64,000 nucleotides of DNA from Bacillus sp. FJAT-45037 (GCF_002797325.1 NZ_KZ454938.1:2058267-2122266); one strand, 5' to 3'. Shown: positions 24,629 to 33,509, counted from the stretch's first letter. Numbers and translations: made by a program. Notes: generated by a model from the letters alone, not told the origin.

Positions 24629-25697
24629 ATGTCACTCTCTCCTTCTTCTCTACCAACTCCATAAAATCATTGAAAAAATGAGCACTATCACTCGGACCAG
24701 GATGTGCTTCTGGATGAAACTGTAACGTCATAATCGGTAAATCCACATGCATGAGACCCTCTATTGATCCATCATTGATATTTTTAAAGGCCGGCTTAAA
24801 TCCCGTAAGTTCTAATGACTCTTCACAGACGACATAACTATGATTTTGAGATGTCATGTACACCTTATTTGTCGTCGACTCAAGCACAGGCTGATTGGAC
24901 CCACGATGACCAAAGCGTAATTTTTCAGTATCTGCTCCGTAAGCTAGAGCTAACAGTTGGTGCCCTAGACAAATCCCAAGTGTCGGGTAGGCCATCGATA
25001 ACTCTTTAATCATCGGCAAAAGATGCACTAGTTTTTTGGGGTTTCCAGGCCCATTCGATAACAGGAGTCCATCCGGCTTTAGTGCGTGAATCTCTTCCAA
25101 CGTTGAATGATAAGGCATGACCGTTACTTGACATCCTTGTTCAAGTAACTGGTCGACGATCGACTTTTTGTAGCCAAAATCCAATAGTGCTACATGGGGC
25201 CCAGATCCTTCAAATGTGAGAGGCTCATCAACAGAGACCTCAGATACAACATCTTCATCTGCTAATGCAGGGACCTCGTTAAAATCAACAAGTTCTGGCT
25301 CAGTCGTTAGCACAGCTCTCATGTCTCCTTTTTCTCGAATACGCTTCACAATCGCTCTCGTATCTACCCCTGATAAAAGAGGAATGTCGTTATTTTCGCA
25401 CGACTCACTCAGTGATTCTGACTTATCATAATGATAGCCATCTTCACTCAATTGATGAACAATTAGGGCTGAAACTTTAGAAAAAGAACTCTCGTTATCT
25501 GTTAAATTCACACCGTAATTTCCTATTAACGGATACGTAAACACAACCATTTGTCCTTTAAATGATGGGTCGGTCATAACCTCCTGATAACCTGTCATCC
25601 CAGTAAAAAATACGATCTCTCCATACACTTGTTTTTGTTTCCCTCTCAGTTCTCCCTCAAAAATCTCACCGGTTTCAAGTACGATGTACCCTCTCAT
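24621..25697 (-). CDS. carA: Carbamoyl phosphate synthase small chain (glutaminase)
   Basis: 358 residues. Frees ammonia from glutamine and channels it to CarB. A longer frame begins at 25751, but the ATG at 25697 is preceded by TGGAGGGATCTC and gives the family N-terminus MRGYIVLETGEIFEGEL. The glutaminase triad is seen: Cys in PTLGICLGHQLLALA, and His-Glu in TLQFHPEAHPGPSD. GGATGYQ-type loop reads FFTGMTGYQEVMTDPS. Overlaps carB by eight bases. Together they feed ArgF. Confidence 0.96.
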   Translation of the reverse strand: MRGYIVLETGEIFEGELRGKQKQVYGEIVFFTGMTGYQEVMTDPSFKGQMVVFTYPLIGNYGVNLTDNESSFSKVSALIVHQLSEDGYHYDKSESLSESCENNDIPLLSGVDTRAIVKRIREKGDMRAVLTTEPELVDFNEVPALADEDVVSEVSVDEPLTFEGSGPHVALLDFGYKKSIVDQLLEQGCQVTVMPYHSTLEEIHALKPDGLLLSNGPGNPKKLVHLLPMIKELSMAYPTLGICLGHQLLALAYGADTEKLRFGHRGSNQPVLESTTNKVYMTSQNHSYVVCEESLELTGFKPAFKNINDGSIEGLMHVDLPIMTLQFHPEAHPGPSDSAHFFNDFMELVEKKERVTYA

Positions 25698-25786
25698 GAG
25701 ATCCCTCCATTCAAAACGAATTATTATTCTAGTTATAGTATTTTTATGCATTTGTGTGTTTAAAAAAAGACCCTTCCCTGACTCTT

Positions 25787-26941
25787 TTACATCGCTACTT
25801 TTTTCTTTTCAAAAACATTCTTTATCATCAGAAAAGCTTTTTCTAACTGATGATCTGAGACAATGAGTGGTGGTAACAGTCTAATGACAGTCGGCCCCGC
25901 AGAAAGAACTAGCAATCCTGCATTTCGTAATGTAGAGAGAATTGGTGCGACTTCATGCTTACACTCTATTCCGATCATCAATCCCATTCCACGTACTTCG
26001 ATGATCTCATCTACTTCGTTTGCGAACTGACTCAACTGTTTGATGAACCAATCGCCTTTATTTTGAACATCTTGTAAGAGGTTTGTTTCGAAAATCTCTG
26101 TCAGAACGGCAAGAACAGCCGCCATTGCTAACGGATTACCTCCAAAAGTTGATCCATGGCTACCTGGTTGAAAATACGCCGCTAATTCCTTCTTCCCGAG
26201 CATTGCCCCTACCGGAAAACCGTTGCCAAGTCCTTTAGCTAGTGTAATAATATCTGGGGATAATCCGTAATGCTCATAGGCAAACTTTGTGCCTGTTCGC
26301 CCGATCCCAGTTTGCACCTCATCAACAATTAATAGACAGTTATACTCATCACATAAGCGTTGTAATTCATAGGCGAAAGCATCTGTCATTGGTTTCACTC
26401 CACCCTCACCTTGGATGACTTCGACCATAATCGCTGCTACATCGGATGTGACTGCCTCCTTCAACGCCTCTACATCATTAAAAGGTAAGTACGAGAACTC
26501 CGCTAAAAGAGGTCCGAATCCCTCATGCACTTTCTTTTGACCCGTTGCAGACATACTTCCTAGTGTTCGACCATGAAAAGATTGTTGAAAAGAAATTATC
26601 TTATGTTTTCCCGTTGCTTTTCTTGCTAGCTTAATGGCTGCTTCGTTCGCTTCAGCTCCACTGTTACAGAAGAAAGCATGATCGCACACACTATGCTCCG
26701 TTAAAATCTTTGCTACTTTTTCCTGAGCTTCAATATGAAAGAGATTGGAAACATGCCAAAGTTTATCGACTTGCTCTTTCACCGCTTCATTGACAGCAGG
26801 ATGACAATGACCGAGATTGCATACAGCGATTCCGGCTATAAAATCTAAATACTCTTTTCCAGATCGATCAATTAGAACAGCTCCTTCTCCTTTTATTGGT
26901 TCGATCTCCCATCTTGCATATGTAGGAAATAATGCACTCAT
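25787..26941 (-). CDS. argD: Acetylornithine aminotransferase
   Basis: PLP enzyme of 384 residues that converts N-acetylglutamate semialdehyde to N-acetylornithine. The class III aminotransferase signature LLIVDEVQTGIGRTG is present, with the PLP lysine in ITLAKGLGNGFPVGAML. FCNSGAEANEAAIKLARKAT is also typical. The start ATG overlaps the argB stop by four bases (ATGA). It sits 90 bases before carA. Confidence 0.96.
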   Translation of the reverse strand: MSALFPTYARWEIEPIKGEGAVLIDRSGKEYLDFIAGIAVCNLGHCHPAVNEAVKEQVDKLWHVSNLFHIEAQEKVAKILTEHSVCDHAFFCNSGAEANEAAIKLARKATGKHKIISFQQSFHGRTLGSMSATGQKKVHEGFGPLLAEFSYLPFNDVEALKEAVTSDVAAIMVEVIQGEGGVKPMTDAFAYELQRLCDEYNCLLIVDEVQTGIGRTGTKFAYEHYGLSPDIITLAKGLGNGFPVGAMLGKKELAAYFQPGSHGSTFGGNPLAMAAVLAVLTEIFETNLLQDVQNKGDWFIKQLSQFANEVDEIIEVRGMGLMIGIECKHEVAPILSTLRNAGLLVLSAGPTVIRLLPPLIVSDHQLEKAFLMIKNVFEKKKVAM

Positions 26942-27744
26942 ACTCTTCCTCCTTGGACAACTTTACTGTTGAACCGTTTTGTTGTTGCAACAATTTTCGT
27001 TCCGAGCATTTCCCCATTTGCAAACAACATATTACTTTTTCCGTTCATTATGACCACTGTCTCCATTTGTCCAGTTAAGCTTTTTAGTGCGGCTGTCACC
27101 TTTGGAATCATTCCGCCATGAATGGTTCCATCCACTAACCATGTATCGATCTGTTCTTTTGATATTACTTTCACAGGTTCACCATCTTTTAAAATACCAT
27201 CTACATCAGTGACGAAGACTAGTTGACTTGCCCCAAGCGAATTTGCCACTGCTGCCGCTGCATGATCCGCATTGACATTGTAATGCTGACCTTCTACGCT
27301 TGTTGCGATCGATGCGATAATAGGCATATATCCAGCTTGCAGTAATGTGTGTAGTAAATGATCATTCACTTTTACTGGCTCTCCGACAAACCCTAACTTA
27401 GATAGGTCAATCGGTTTGGCCATGAGTAAGTTACCATCGCATCCTGATAGACCAATCGCTTTTGCACCTGCTAATTGAATCGATGTCACTAGCTGCTTAT
27501 TTACCTTTCCACACAGCACCATTTCAACCGTTTCTAGTACCTCTTTTGTTGTTTTACGTAGACCATTTATAAACGTTGATTCCACTTTTAATTGGTGGAG
27601 AACTTGGTTAATATGTGGCCCACCCCCGTGAACAAGAACAACATATTTTCCTAGTTTCCAAAGCTCGACCATCGCCTCGTAAAAGGCTGGTGAAAGTTCG
27701 TTTAATGTACTACCTCCGCATTTTATGACGATTATCTCTTTCAA
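26938..27744 (-). CDS. argB: Acetylglutamate kinase
   Basis: 268 residues. Phosphorylates N-acetylglutamate in the second step of arginine synthesis. Amino-acid-kinase motifs: IVIKCGGSTLNE at the N-terminus, VLVHGGGPHINQVL, and VTDVDGILKDGE. C-terminal GGMIPKVTAALKSL is conserved. The ribosome site AAGGAGGGT stands close before the ATG. It lies 12 bases after argJ and overlaps argD. Confidence 0.96.
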   Translation of the reverse strand: MKEIIVIKCGGSTLNELSPAFYEAMVELWKLGKYVVLVHGGGPHINQVLHQLKVESTFINGLRKTTKEVLETVEMVLCGKVNKQLVTSIQLAGAKAIGLSGCDGNLLMAKPIDLSKLGFVGEPVKVNDHLLHTLLQAGYMPIIASIATSVEGQHYNVNADHAAAAVANSLGASQLVFVTDVDGILKDGEPVKVISKEQIDTWLVDGTIHGGMIPKVTAALKSLTGQMETVVIMNGKSNMLFANGEMLGTKIVATTKRFNSKVVQGGRV

Positions 27745-27756
27745 AATGCACCCTCC

Positions 27757-28992
27757 TTACGTGCGGTACCCCGCATTAATTCGGACATAATCATAAGTGA
27801 GATCGCATCCCCATGCACGACCACTCCCCGTTCCTACATGAAGGTCCACAGATATAACGACTGTGTCATTGTTTTTCATATAATTCGTTGCTTCTTCTTC
27901 CGAGAAAGGTAATGGACTACTCGATGTTAGCGTTTGAATTGGTCCAATCGCTATATCAATTTCCTCAGGGTCCACAAGACATTCACTATATCCAATCGCA
28001 CAAATAATTCGTCCCCAGTTGGCATCTGTCCCATAAACTGCCGATTTCACAAGATCAGATCCGACAATTTGCTTAGCAACCATCCCCGCCTCTTGATCAT
28101 TCTTAGCCCCTCTTACTTGAACTTCAATTAACTTACTCGCACCCTCTCCATCACGAGCGATCGCTTTCGCAAGGTCTTCACACGCTAACGTTAAGGCTTG
28201 ATAAAAAATATCCCAATCTGGATGCTCTGGTGTCAATAGGTCATGTTCGGCTAAGCCTGAAGCCATCACGACAACCATATCATTTGTTGAGGTGTCACCA
28301 TCAACTGTAATCTGATTAAATGTTTTATTCGTAATCGATGATAATGCCGCTTGCAAAATATTTGGTTCAATTCTAGCATCTGTTGTCACAAAAGATAGCA
28401 TCGTAGCCATATTGGGATGGATCATTCCCGATCCTTTCGCTACTCCACCAATCGTTATTTTTTCACCATCAACGATTGCTTCATAACACGTATGCTTTTG
28501 CATTGTATCTGTTGTCATAATCGCTTGATTAAATGAACTAGCTCCGTCAAGCATTGAATCGAGTTCGAGTCTTTCAATGCCACTCGAAATTTTATCCATT
28601 TGTAAAAATTCCCCTATGACCCCTGTTGATGTGATAGCAACATGATGTTCAGCTATGTCGAACTGAAGCGCTGAGAGTCGACGCATTTCATACGCATCCA
28701 TCAACCCTTTTTTACCAGTACAAGCATTGGCATTTCCGCTGTTGACAACAAGCGCTTGAATTTTACCTTCTTTTTCAATGCTTTCCTGCGTTACCTTCAA
28801 AGGTGGAGCCTGCATTTTATTTAATGTATAAACAGCTGCCGCACTTGCAGGAACATCACATAAAATCGCGCCTAAATCATTTCGTTTCCGTTTCACCCCC
28901 GTGTGAATACCAATTGCCTGAAAACCTGTTGGACTGGTAATACTTCCTCCTTTTACTTTCGTAATAGATAATGTCTGACTTATCGTACTCAT
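27757..28992 (-). CDS. argJ: Glutamate N-acetyltransferase/amino-acid acetyltransferase
   Basis: 411 residues. Recycles the acetyl group from N-acetylornithine to glutamate, and in bifunctional members also makes N-acetylglutamate from acetyl-CoA. The autocleavage site is visible in GMIHPNMATMLSF, where the Thr after MA becomes the nucleophile of the beta chain. The ATG at 28992 is preferred, as AAGGGG is eight bases upstream; a GTG nine bases earlier overlaps that site. No argA is present nearby, so this may be the bifunctional type, but sequence alone does not decide. Confidence 0.95.
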   Translation of the reverse strand: MSTISQTLSITKVKGGSITSPTGFQAIGIHTGVKRKRNDLGAILCDVPASAAAVYTLNKMQAPPLKVTQESIEKEGKIQALVVNSGNANACTGKKGLMDAYEMRRLSALQFDIAEHHVAITSTGVIGEFLQMDKISSGIERLELDSMLDGASSFNQAIMTTDTMQKHTCYEAIVDGEKITIGGVAKGSGMIHPNMATMLSFVTTDARIEPNILQAALSSITNKTFNQITVDGDTSTNDMVVVMASGLAEHDLLTPEHPDWDIFYQALTLACEDLAKAIARDGEGASKLIEVQVRGAKNDQEAGMVAKQIVGSDLVKSAVYGTDANWGRIICAIGYSECLVDPEEIDIAIGPIQTLTSSSPLPFSEEEATNYMKNNDTVVISVDLHVGTGSGRAWGCDLTYDYVRINAGYRT

Positions 28993-29007
28993 CTGTTCCA
29001 CCCCTTC

Positions 29008-30045
29008 CTACGGATAAACTGGTACAAACTTAAGTCCTGTTGATTCTTCCCACCCATTCATCACATTCCAGTTTTGTATCGCTTGACCTGAAGCTCCTTT
29101 TACTACATTGTCAATGACTGAAACCACTGTGATCCTTCCTGTGCGCTCATCGTAAGTCACCCCAATATCACAGAAGTTGCTCCCATACACTTCTTTCGTA
29201 GCTGGATAGGAACCAATAGGTCTCACTCGTACAAAATAGCAATCTTTGTATTTATTTTCATAGAGTTCGCGTAGCTGTTCTTCTGTCATTGTTTGATTAG
29301 CCTTTGCATAAATCGTTGCCATAATCCCACGGACCATTGGAACTAAATGTGGCTGAAACGTAACGGGGCTCTTCTCATCCGTCCACTCATTTAATACTTG
29401 CTCAATCTCTGGCACATGTTTATGTGTATTCACTTGATACGCTTTAAAGTTTTCGTTCATTTCACTAAAGTGAGTGATCGCACTAGGCGTTCTGCCAGCT
29501 CCGGACGTTCCTGATTTTGCATCAATGATGATTGATTCTAGATCAATGATACCTGCTTTCACTAAGGGGGCTAACCCTAGTAAAATTGCGGTCGGAAAAC
29601 ATCCAGGATTGGCAATGATAGAAGCTTCGGCAATCGCCTCACGGTTCCATTCAGTTAATCCATATTGTGCTTGATTGATCAGTTCGATAGGAGCGGCTTT
29701 ACGTTTATACCAAGCTTCATACGCTGTGGGGTCAGTAAGCCTTAAGTCTCCTGATAAATCAATAATTTGCACACCACCGCGCGCAAGGTCCTCTGATAAT
29801 GCACTTGATACACCAGGAGGGGTCGCAAGAAATACAACGTCCACTTCTTTAACAATCTGTGCGACATTTACATCTTCTAATGGCTGTTCAAAAATCGTCG
29901 ACAGATGAGGATATGATTCATGAATATGCATGCCTTGTTGAGAAGACGTATATACCTTCAATTCACTTTTATAAGGGTGTTGCCATAATAACCGCAACAA
30001 ATCTGCTCCTCCGTATCCACTTGCACCAATAATTCCTACCTTCAC
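29008..30045 (-). CDS. argC: N-acetyl-gamma-glutamyl-phosphate reductase
   Basis: 345 residues. Reduces N-acetylglutamyl phosphate with NADPH. The Rossmann motif is VGIIGASGYGGADLLRLL, and the catalytic Cys is in SIIANPGCFPTAILLGLAPL. I place the start at GTG 30045: it has GGAGAGAG seven bases upstream and gives the usual N-terminus MKVGIIGASGYGG. The longer frame from ATG 30072 would begin only about 12 bases after the predicted transcription start and lacks a ribosome site. First gene of argCJBD-carAB-argF. Confidence 0.95.
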   Translation of the reverse strand: MKVGIIGASGYGGADLLRLLWQHPYKSELKVYTSSQQGMHIHESYPHLSTIFEQPLEDVNVAQIVKEVDVVFLATPPGVSSALSEDLARGGVQIIDLSGDLRLTDPTAYEAWYKRKAAPIELINQAQYGLTEWNREAIAEASIIANPGCFPTAILLGLAPLVKAGIIDLESIIIDAKSGTSGAGRTPSAITHFSEMNENFKAYQVNTHKHVPEIEQVLNEWTDEKSPVTFQPHLVPMVRGIMATIYAKANQTMTEEQLRELYENKYKDCYFVRVRPIGSYPATKEVYGSNFCDIGVTYDERTGRITVVSVIDNVVKGASGQAIQNWNVMNGWEESTGLKFVPVYP

Positions 30046-30090
30046 GATCAACTCTCTCCGTTTCGCATTCATTTTTTTATCTTGTTACCC

Positions 30091-30119
30091 ATTATAAATA
30101 TGAATAAAAATAAATTCAA
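30091..30119 (-). promoter_or_regulatory. arg operon promoter overlapped by an ARG box
   Basis: On the minus strand TTGAAT (-35, plus 30114-30119), a 17-base spacer and TATAAT (-10, plus 30091-30096). The palindrome TGAATTTATTTTTATTCA (plus 30101-30118) covers the spacer and -35 and matches the ArgR/AhrC operator style. A second AT-rich half-match lies just upstream at about 30121-30142. Binding of ArgR with arginine should block this promoter. Confidence 0.8.
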
Positions 30120-30185
30120 CTGTATTTTTATTTTATTTTATAATTATCTAATAATTCACTATTCTATCTTTGTTTGCACAAAAAT

Positions 30186-30208
30186 AAACGCGACAAATTG
30201 TCGCGTTT
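30186..30208 (-). terminator. Terminator of the ctaG-sco-redoxin cluster
   Basis: AAACGCGACA, loop AAT, TGTCGCGTTT, then a U-rich tail on the minus strand. Confidence 0.85.
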
Positions 30209-30217
30209 ACATGATGC

Positions 30218-30742
30218 CTATTCTTCCATTTTCTCGATAATTCTTTCTACGGTTTGATCGATTTGATCACCCCATAAATCATTGATCTCATGATACACGT
30301 ACGTACCGTTTTCATCTAAAATACTAACACCACGATAAGACATTTCGTCATTTTTCATGTTCACTTGATCTAGCACGTTAAATTCTGAATCAGTTAAAAA
30401 TGAATACGTAAATGCCCCTGCTTCTTTTAATCGTTTATGATTATCTGGCGTATCGACACTAATCGCATAAATATCAGCATCTATCTCTTCAAATAAATGA
30501 AGGTTCTCCTGCAACTGGACCAGTTGCTGTTGGCAAAGTCCTCAACCAACCTCAGTGAAATGGAATAAAATTGTTGCTCGATCTTTGTTGGATAGTGTAA
30601 CGGTTTCGTTTTCTTCATTTACTAAACTAACTTCCCCCGTCGGTTCATCTTGATCATTTGAACCACATGCTGATAGCACAACAAGCATCGCGATCGCACT
30701 AAGGAATAGATAAAATAGCTTTTGATTAAGTAATCTCTGCAT
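30218..30742 (-). CDS. Peroxiredoxin/TlpA-like lipoprotein with in-frame UGA, probable selenoprotein
   Basis: One frame of 174 codons interrupted only by a TGA at 30544-30542. Read through, it is a lipoprotein (lipobox LSAC near residue 26) with a thioredoxin-fold redoxin domain. The UGA is residue 67 in TEVG-U-GLCQQQLVQL, giving a U-x-x-C redox motif at 67-70 where Cys homologues would have CxxC. Family features continue after it: IYAISVDTPDNHKRLKEAG, FLTDSEFNVLDQ and VSILDENGTYVY. Both sides are otherwise undamaged. A hairpin matching a bacterial SECIS follows the UGA (30498-30544). It is last in a cluster after ctaG and sco and probably acts at the outer face of the membrane. Alternative: a Cys codon changed recently to a stop, making a pseudogene. 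No sel genes are in this window. Confidence 0.7.
30498..30544 (-). promoter_or_regulatory. SECIS-like RNA hairpin after the UGA
   Basis: The minus-strand RNA after UGA folds as GCAACUG (plus 30521-30527), loop GUC and CAGUUGC (30511-30517), a perfect 7-bp stem. The loop starts with G-U 22 bases after the UGA, close to the position in E. coli fdhF. UGAGG at the codon can pair with CUUCA at 30498-30502 as the lower stem. As I recall the bacterial SECIS rules (G at the loop start, 16-37 bases from UGA), all are met. Confidence 0.6.
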
Positions 30743-30816
30743 GTATAGTCACCTCGTTTCAAACGCCTCTAATAGTAAGTGTAGAAAATGATTCCAAAAA
30801 GGTCAACGAATCTGTC

Positions 30817-31407
30817 TTATTGAACCGCCGACTTTAAGTCAGCTAAAATGTCTGTTTGATCACTTTTTAACCCATCATACTGCCTCACGACTTGTCCTTC
30901 TGGGTCTACTAAATAAAAACGTGTGCTGTGCATGATGTCATCTTCCTCTTCGACTGGTAGAACAGTTGTCGCAAATGCTTCTTTCGCAAATTCGATCATT
31001 TCCTCTTGTTCATACCCTGTAAGGAAGTGCCAATAATTAAAATCGGCCCCAACATTCGAACCATATGAGTGAAGGACTTCTGGGGTGTCTTGTTTTGGGT
31101 CCACTGTAAACGAAATAAATTTCATCTCATCCCCTTCTTCAATCATCGCGTTATGCAAACTTCTCATATTCGGGGTCATCGTTGGACATACAGAGGGACA
31201 TTGAGTAAAGATCATATTCGCTAACCAGTAGCTACCTTCTAATTCATCAGATCCAAAAGCTTGTGAATCTTGGTTTACAAACTCGAAATCAGGAACAAAC
31301 AGATCAGCCGCTGATATATCATAATCGGAACTCTCTCCTACACCATATAACCAACCGCAGCCTGATAAAACAAACATACTTACAAGTAGCACAATCCATT
31401 TCTTCAT
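30817..31407 (-). CDS. SCO1/SenC family copper chaperone lipoprotein
   Basis: 196 residues. Lipobox VLSGC at about 14-18. Thioredoxin fold with the copper-binding CxxxC in FTQCPSVCPTMTPNM and the third ligand His in DIMHSTRFYLVD. These proteins insert copper into the CuA site of cytochrome c oxidase or reduce its cysteines. B. subtilis YpmQ is the related protein. It lies 20 bases after ctaG and 75 bases before the redoxin on the same strand, so one operon is likely. Confidence 0.93.
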   Translation of the reverse strand: MKKWIVLLVSMFVLSGCGWLYGVGESSDYDISAADLFVPDFEFVNQDSQAFGSDELEGSYWLANMIFTQCPSVCPTMTPNMRSLHNAMIEEGDEMKFISFTVDPKQDTPEVLHSYGSNVGADFNYWHFLTGYEQEEMIEFAKEAFATTVLPVEEEDDIMHSTRFYLVDPEGQVVRQYDGLKSDQTDILADLKSAVQ

Positions 31408-31426
31408 CGAGTTACTCCTCTTTCCC

Positions 31427-32344
31427 TTACGATTTCATAACAGGAATATCGCTAATTGTTAACTCCCCGTCCTGTTGCTTTTCTTTTTTTAACCACTGTT
31501 TAAATACATAACCAATCGTAAATCCGTACGTAATTTCTTGCATAATTTTCATGAGTACTCCTGCTAGTTGTTGATCCATTCGTGTTTCAAGAAAGGCAAA
31601 GGAATCAGGCCCACTAAAAACAGACATTGGCACACTCGCACCAGCAGGAAGGCAATAAGCCATAACCGAAGCCCAAATCGCTGGGTCAGTATACGTTTGG
31701 TATAGTGGCTCAGGGGCAAAGATTATTAATGCACAAGCTGGAGTAATTAAGATCCCATTGGCAAAAATATAGCCAATTCGTCTCAAATCGGATAACTGAG
31801 AAGTAGACGGCACAGGTGCAAGCATATGCCACCACATTAAAACGGATGCAAAGAACAATAACTGCTGATACCCACTATGCAGAAGTTCAGATTGCATAAG
31901 CGTGTCAAACATAAATGGGACATGATACAATGAAAACAAACCATTGAATAGGAATAAAGCCACAATCGGACTCCATACAAACTTTCCAACACGGCCAATC
32001 AATGTCTGCTTACATTTATCAATGAGTGTTGTAAATACCCATGTCGGTGTTCCGAGTAATAACAGTGGTGTGGCCACAAAATAGGCAAAAACCATCTGTG
32101 TCATATGGAAAGTTATCATAATGTGACCCGCTACATACAGTGGACTTCCCCAACCAATATAAAGCGCACCTAGACCTAACATAAAATAAATCTTTTTCTT
32201 CAAAGGGACAGGATCTGACTTTTTAAAGTGAACACGTCCAGTTGATGTCATATAAAGGTAAACCGCCGCCAAGACTAAAAGAATAATGATTAATTCTGGT
32301 GTCCATAACGCACGAAAACTAAAGTTTTCAAATAAGACTTCCAT
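31427..32344 (-). CDS. ctaG: Cytochrome c oxidase assembly protein CtaG
   Basis: 305 residues of the caa3_CtaG membrane family, needed in B. subtilis for active caa3 oxidase. About seven membrane helices can be drawn. Conserved residues include HMTQMVFAYFVATPLLLLG and the Met/His-rich FASVLMWWHMLAPVPS, possible copper ligands. Starts the ctaG-sco-redoxin cluster. No ctaCDEF genes are in the window. The ribosome site is GGGAGG. Confidence 0.92.
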   Translation of the reverse strand: MEVLFENFSFRALWTPELIIILLVLAAVYLYMTSTGRVHFKKSDPVPLKKKIYFMLGLGALYIGWGSPLYVAGHIMITFHMTQMVFAYFVATPLLLLGTPTWVFTTLIDKCKQTLIGRVGKFVWSPIVALFLFNGLFSLYHVPFMFDTLMQSELLHSGYQQLLFFASVLMWWHMLAPVPSTSQLSDLRRIGYIFANGILITPACALIIFAPEPLYQTYTDPAIWASVMAYCLPAGASVPMSVFSGPDSFAFLETRMDQQLAGVLMKIMQEITYGFTIGYVFKQWLKKEKQQDGELTISDIPVMKS

Positions 32345-32489
32345 ACTGCTGTTTGCCTCCCTTGTGGAGATATTGATGTGTATCTGTTATAGACTACATG
32401 AATACTATATCATAAAATAACAGTGATTTTTTTGGCGGAATAAGGACATTTTGTTACCTATTTTCATTACAAATAAGGAGATCTAACTC

Positions 32490-33299
32490 ATGACAAATCG
32501 ACACTTAATTGCACTTGATCTTGACGGAACATTATTAACGGATAAAAAGACAATTTCAGAACGTTCAAAACAGGTGATACATAAAGCAAGGCAAGCTGGA
32601 CACATTGTTGTTATCTCAACAGGACGACCGTATCGGGCAAGTATGCAATATTACCGTGAGCTCCAACTTGATACTGCGATCGTCAATTTTAATGGGGCAT
32701 TTGTTCATCATCCCCACGATCGAAGCTTTGGTACACATCACTCTCCGCTTGACCTGCCTACTGCTAAGAATGTGATCGAAACATGTGAAGCATTTGATGT
32801 AAGCAATATTATGGTCGAAGTGATTGATGATTATTACTTGCAATATTATGATGAAGTCTTTGTTGATACATTTACAGCAGGGACGAATCCAGTTGATTAC
32901 GGGAACCTTCTCCATATCTTAAAAGATGATCCAACAGCGATTCTCATTCATCCAAACGAAACAAATGAAGAACAATTACGCAACCTCATAAAAGATGCCC
33001 ATGCAGAAGCGATTGATCAACGTTCATGGGGTGCACCTTTTAATGTGATCGAAATCGTTAAGGCGGGAATGAATAAAGCGGTCGGTTTAAAGAAAGTTTC
33101 AGACTTCTATGACATTCCACGCGAGCGTATTATTGCGTTCGGTGACGAGGATAACGACCTAGAGATGATTGAGTATGCAGGGAAAGGAATCGCGATGGGC
33201 AATGGCATTAAAGAGTTAAAGCAATTAGCCAATTTCACAACAAAAACAAATGAAGAAGATGGGATTGCCCTCTACTTAGAAGAAGCGTTAAATCTTTAG
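32490..33299 (+). CDS. Cof-type HAD-IIB phosphatase, YitU-like
   Basis: 269 residues. HAD motif I reads LIALDLDGTLLTD, motif II VVISTGRPY, and motif IV RIIAFGDEDNDLEMIEYAG; the C2-type cap lies between. These enzymes dephosphorylate sugar phosphates or flavin phosphates. B. subtilis yitU lies near yitT, ipi and yitV, and homologues of those genes occur at 45.6-47.8 kb here. That supports YitU, though the genes are not adjacent. ATAAGGAGATC is the ribosome site. Divergent from ctaG. Confidence 0.9.
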   Translation: MTNRHLIALDLDGTLLTDKKTISERSKQVIHKARQAGHIVVISTGRPYRASMQYYRELQLDTAIVNFNGAFVHHPHDRSFGTHHSPLDLPTAKNVIETCEAFDVSNIMVEVIDDYYLQYYDEVFVDTFTAGTNPVDYGNLLHILKDDPTAILIHPNETNEEQLRNLIKDAHAEAIDQRSWGAPFNVIEIVKAGMNKAVGLKKVSDFYDIPRERIIAFGDEDNDLEMIEYAGKGIAMGNGIKELKQLANFTTKTNEEDGIALYLEEALNL

Positions 33300-33368
33300 A
33301 TCATGAATGATGTCAGCCTTCTTTGGACAAATTACAATTGTATGTAAAATTCCAAAGGAGCGATGATG

Positions 33369-33509
33369 ATGAGTAAACATTCCCGTTCAAAACGTGCTAC
33401 TCAACAAGGCAAAGATGCTGTTCAACCAGCCAATGAAACAGAAGGATTAGCTACGTTGAAAACTCAGTCAAACACCGAATCAAAAAGACAAAGACGAGGT
33501 GATTGTTAA
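33369..33509 (+). CDS. Small basic hypothetical protein, 46 aa
   Basis: Begins MSKHSRSKRATQQGKDAVQP and ends with KRQRRGDC. It is basic and lacks hydrophobic stretches. AAAGGAG ends about eight bases before ATG 33369; two in-frame ATG codons at 33363 and 33366 are too close to it. The stop overlaps the next start as TAATG. Family not recognised. Confidence 0.65.
   Translation: MSKHSRSKRATQQGKDAVQPANETEGLATLKTQSNTESKRQRRGDC

Noticed and set aside
25698-25751. Longer N-terminus for CarA
   Set aside because: TGGAGGG is placed for the ATG at 25697, and the extension has no family similarity.
30072-30074. ATG at 30072 as argC start
   Set aside because: It is about 12 bases after the expected transcription start, has no ribosome site and gives an N-terminus unlike other ArgC proteins.
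30515-30544. Frameshift explanation for the split redoxin gene
   Set aside because: Both halves are in the same reading frame; only a single TGA separates them, so no indel is needed.
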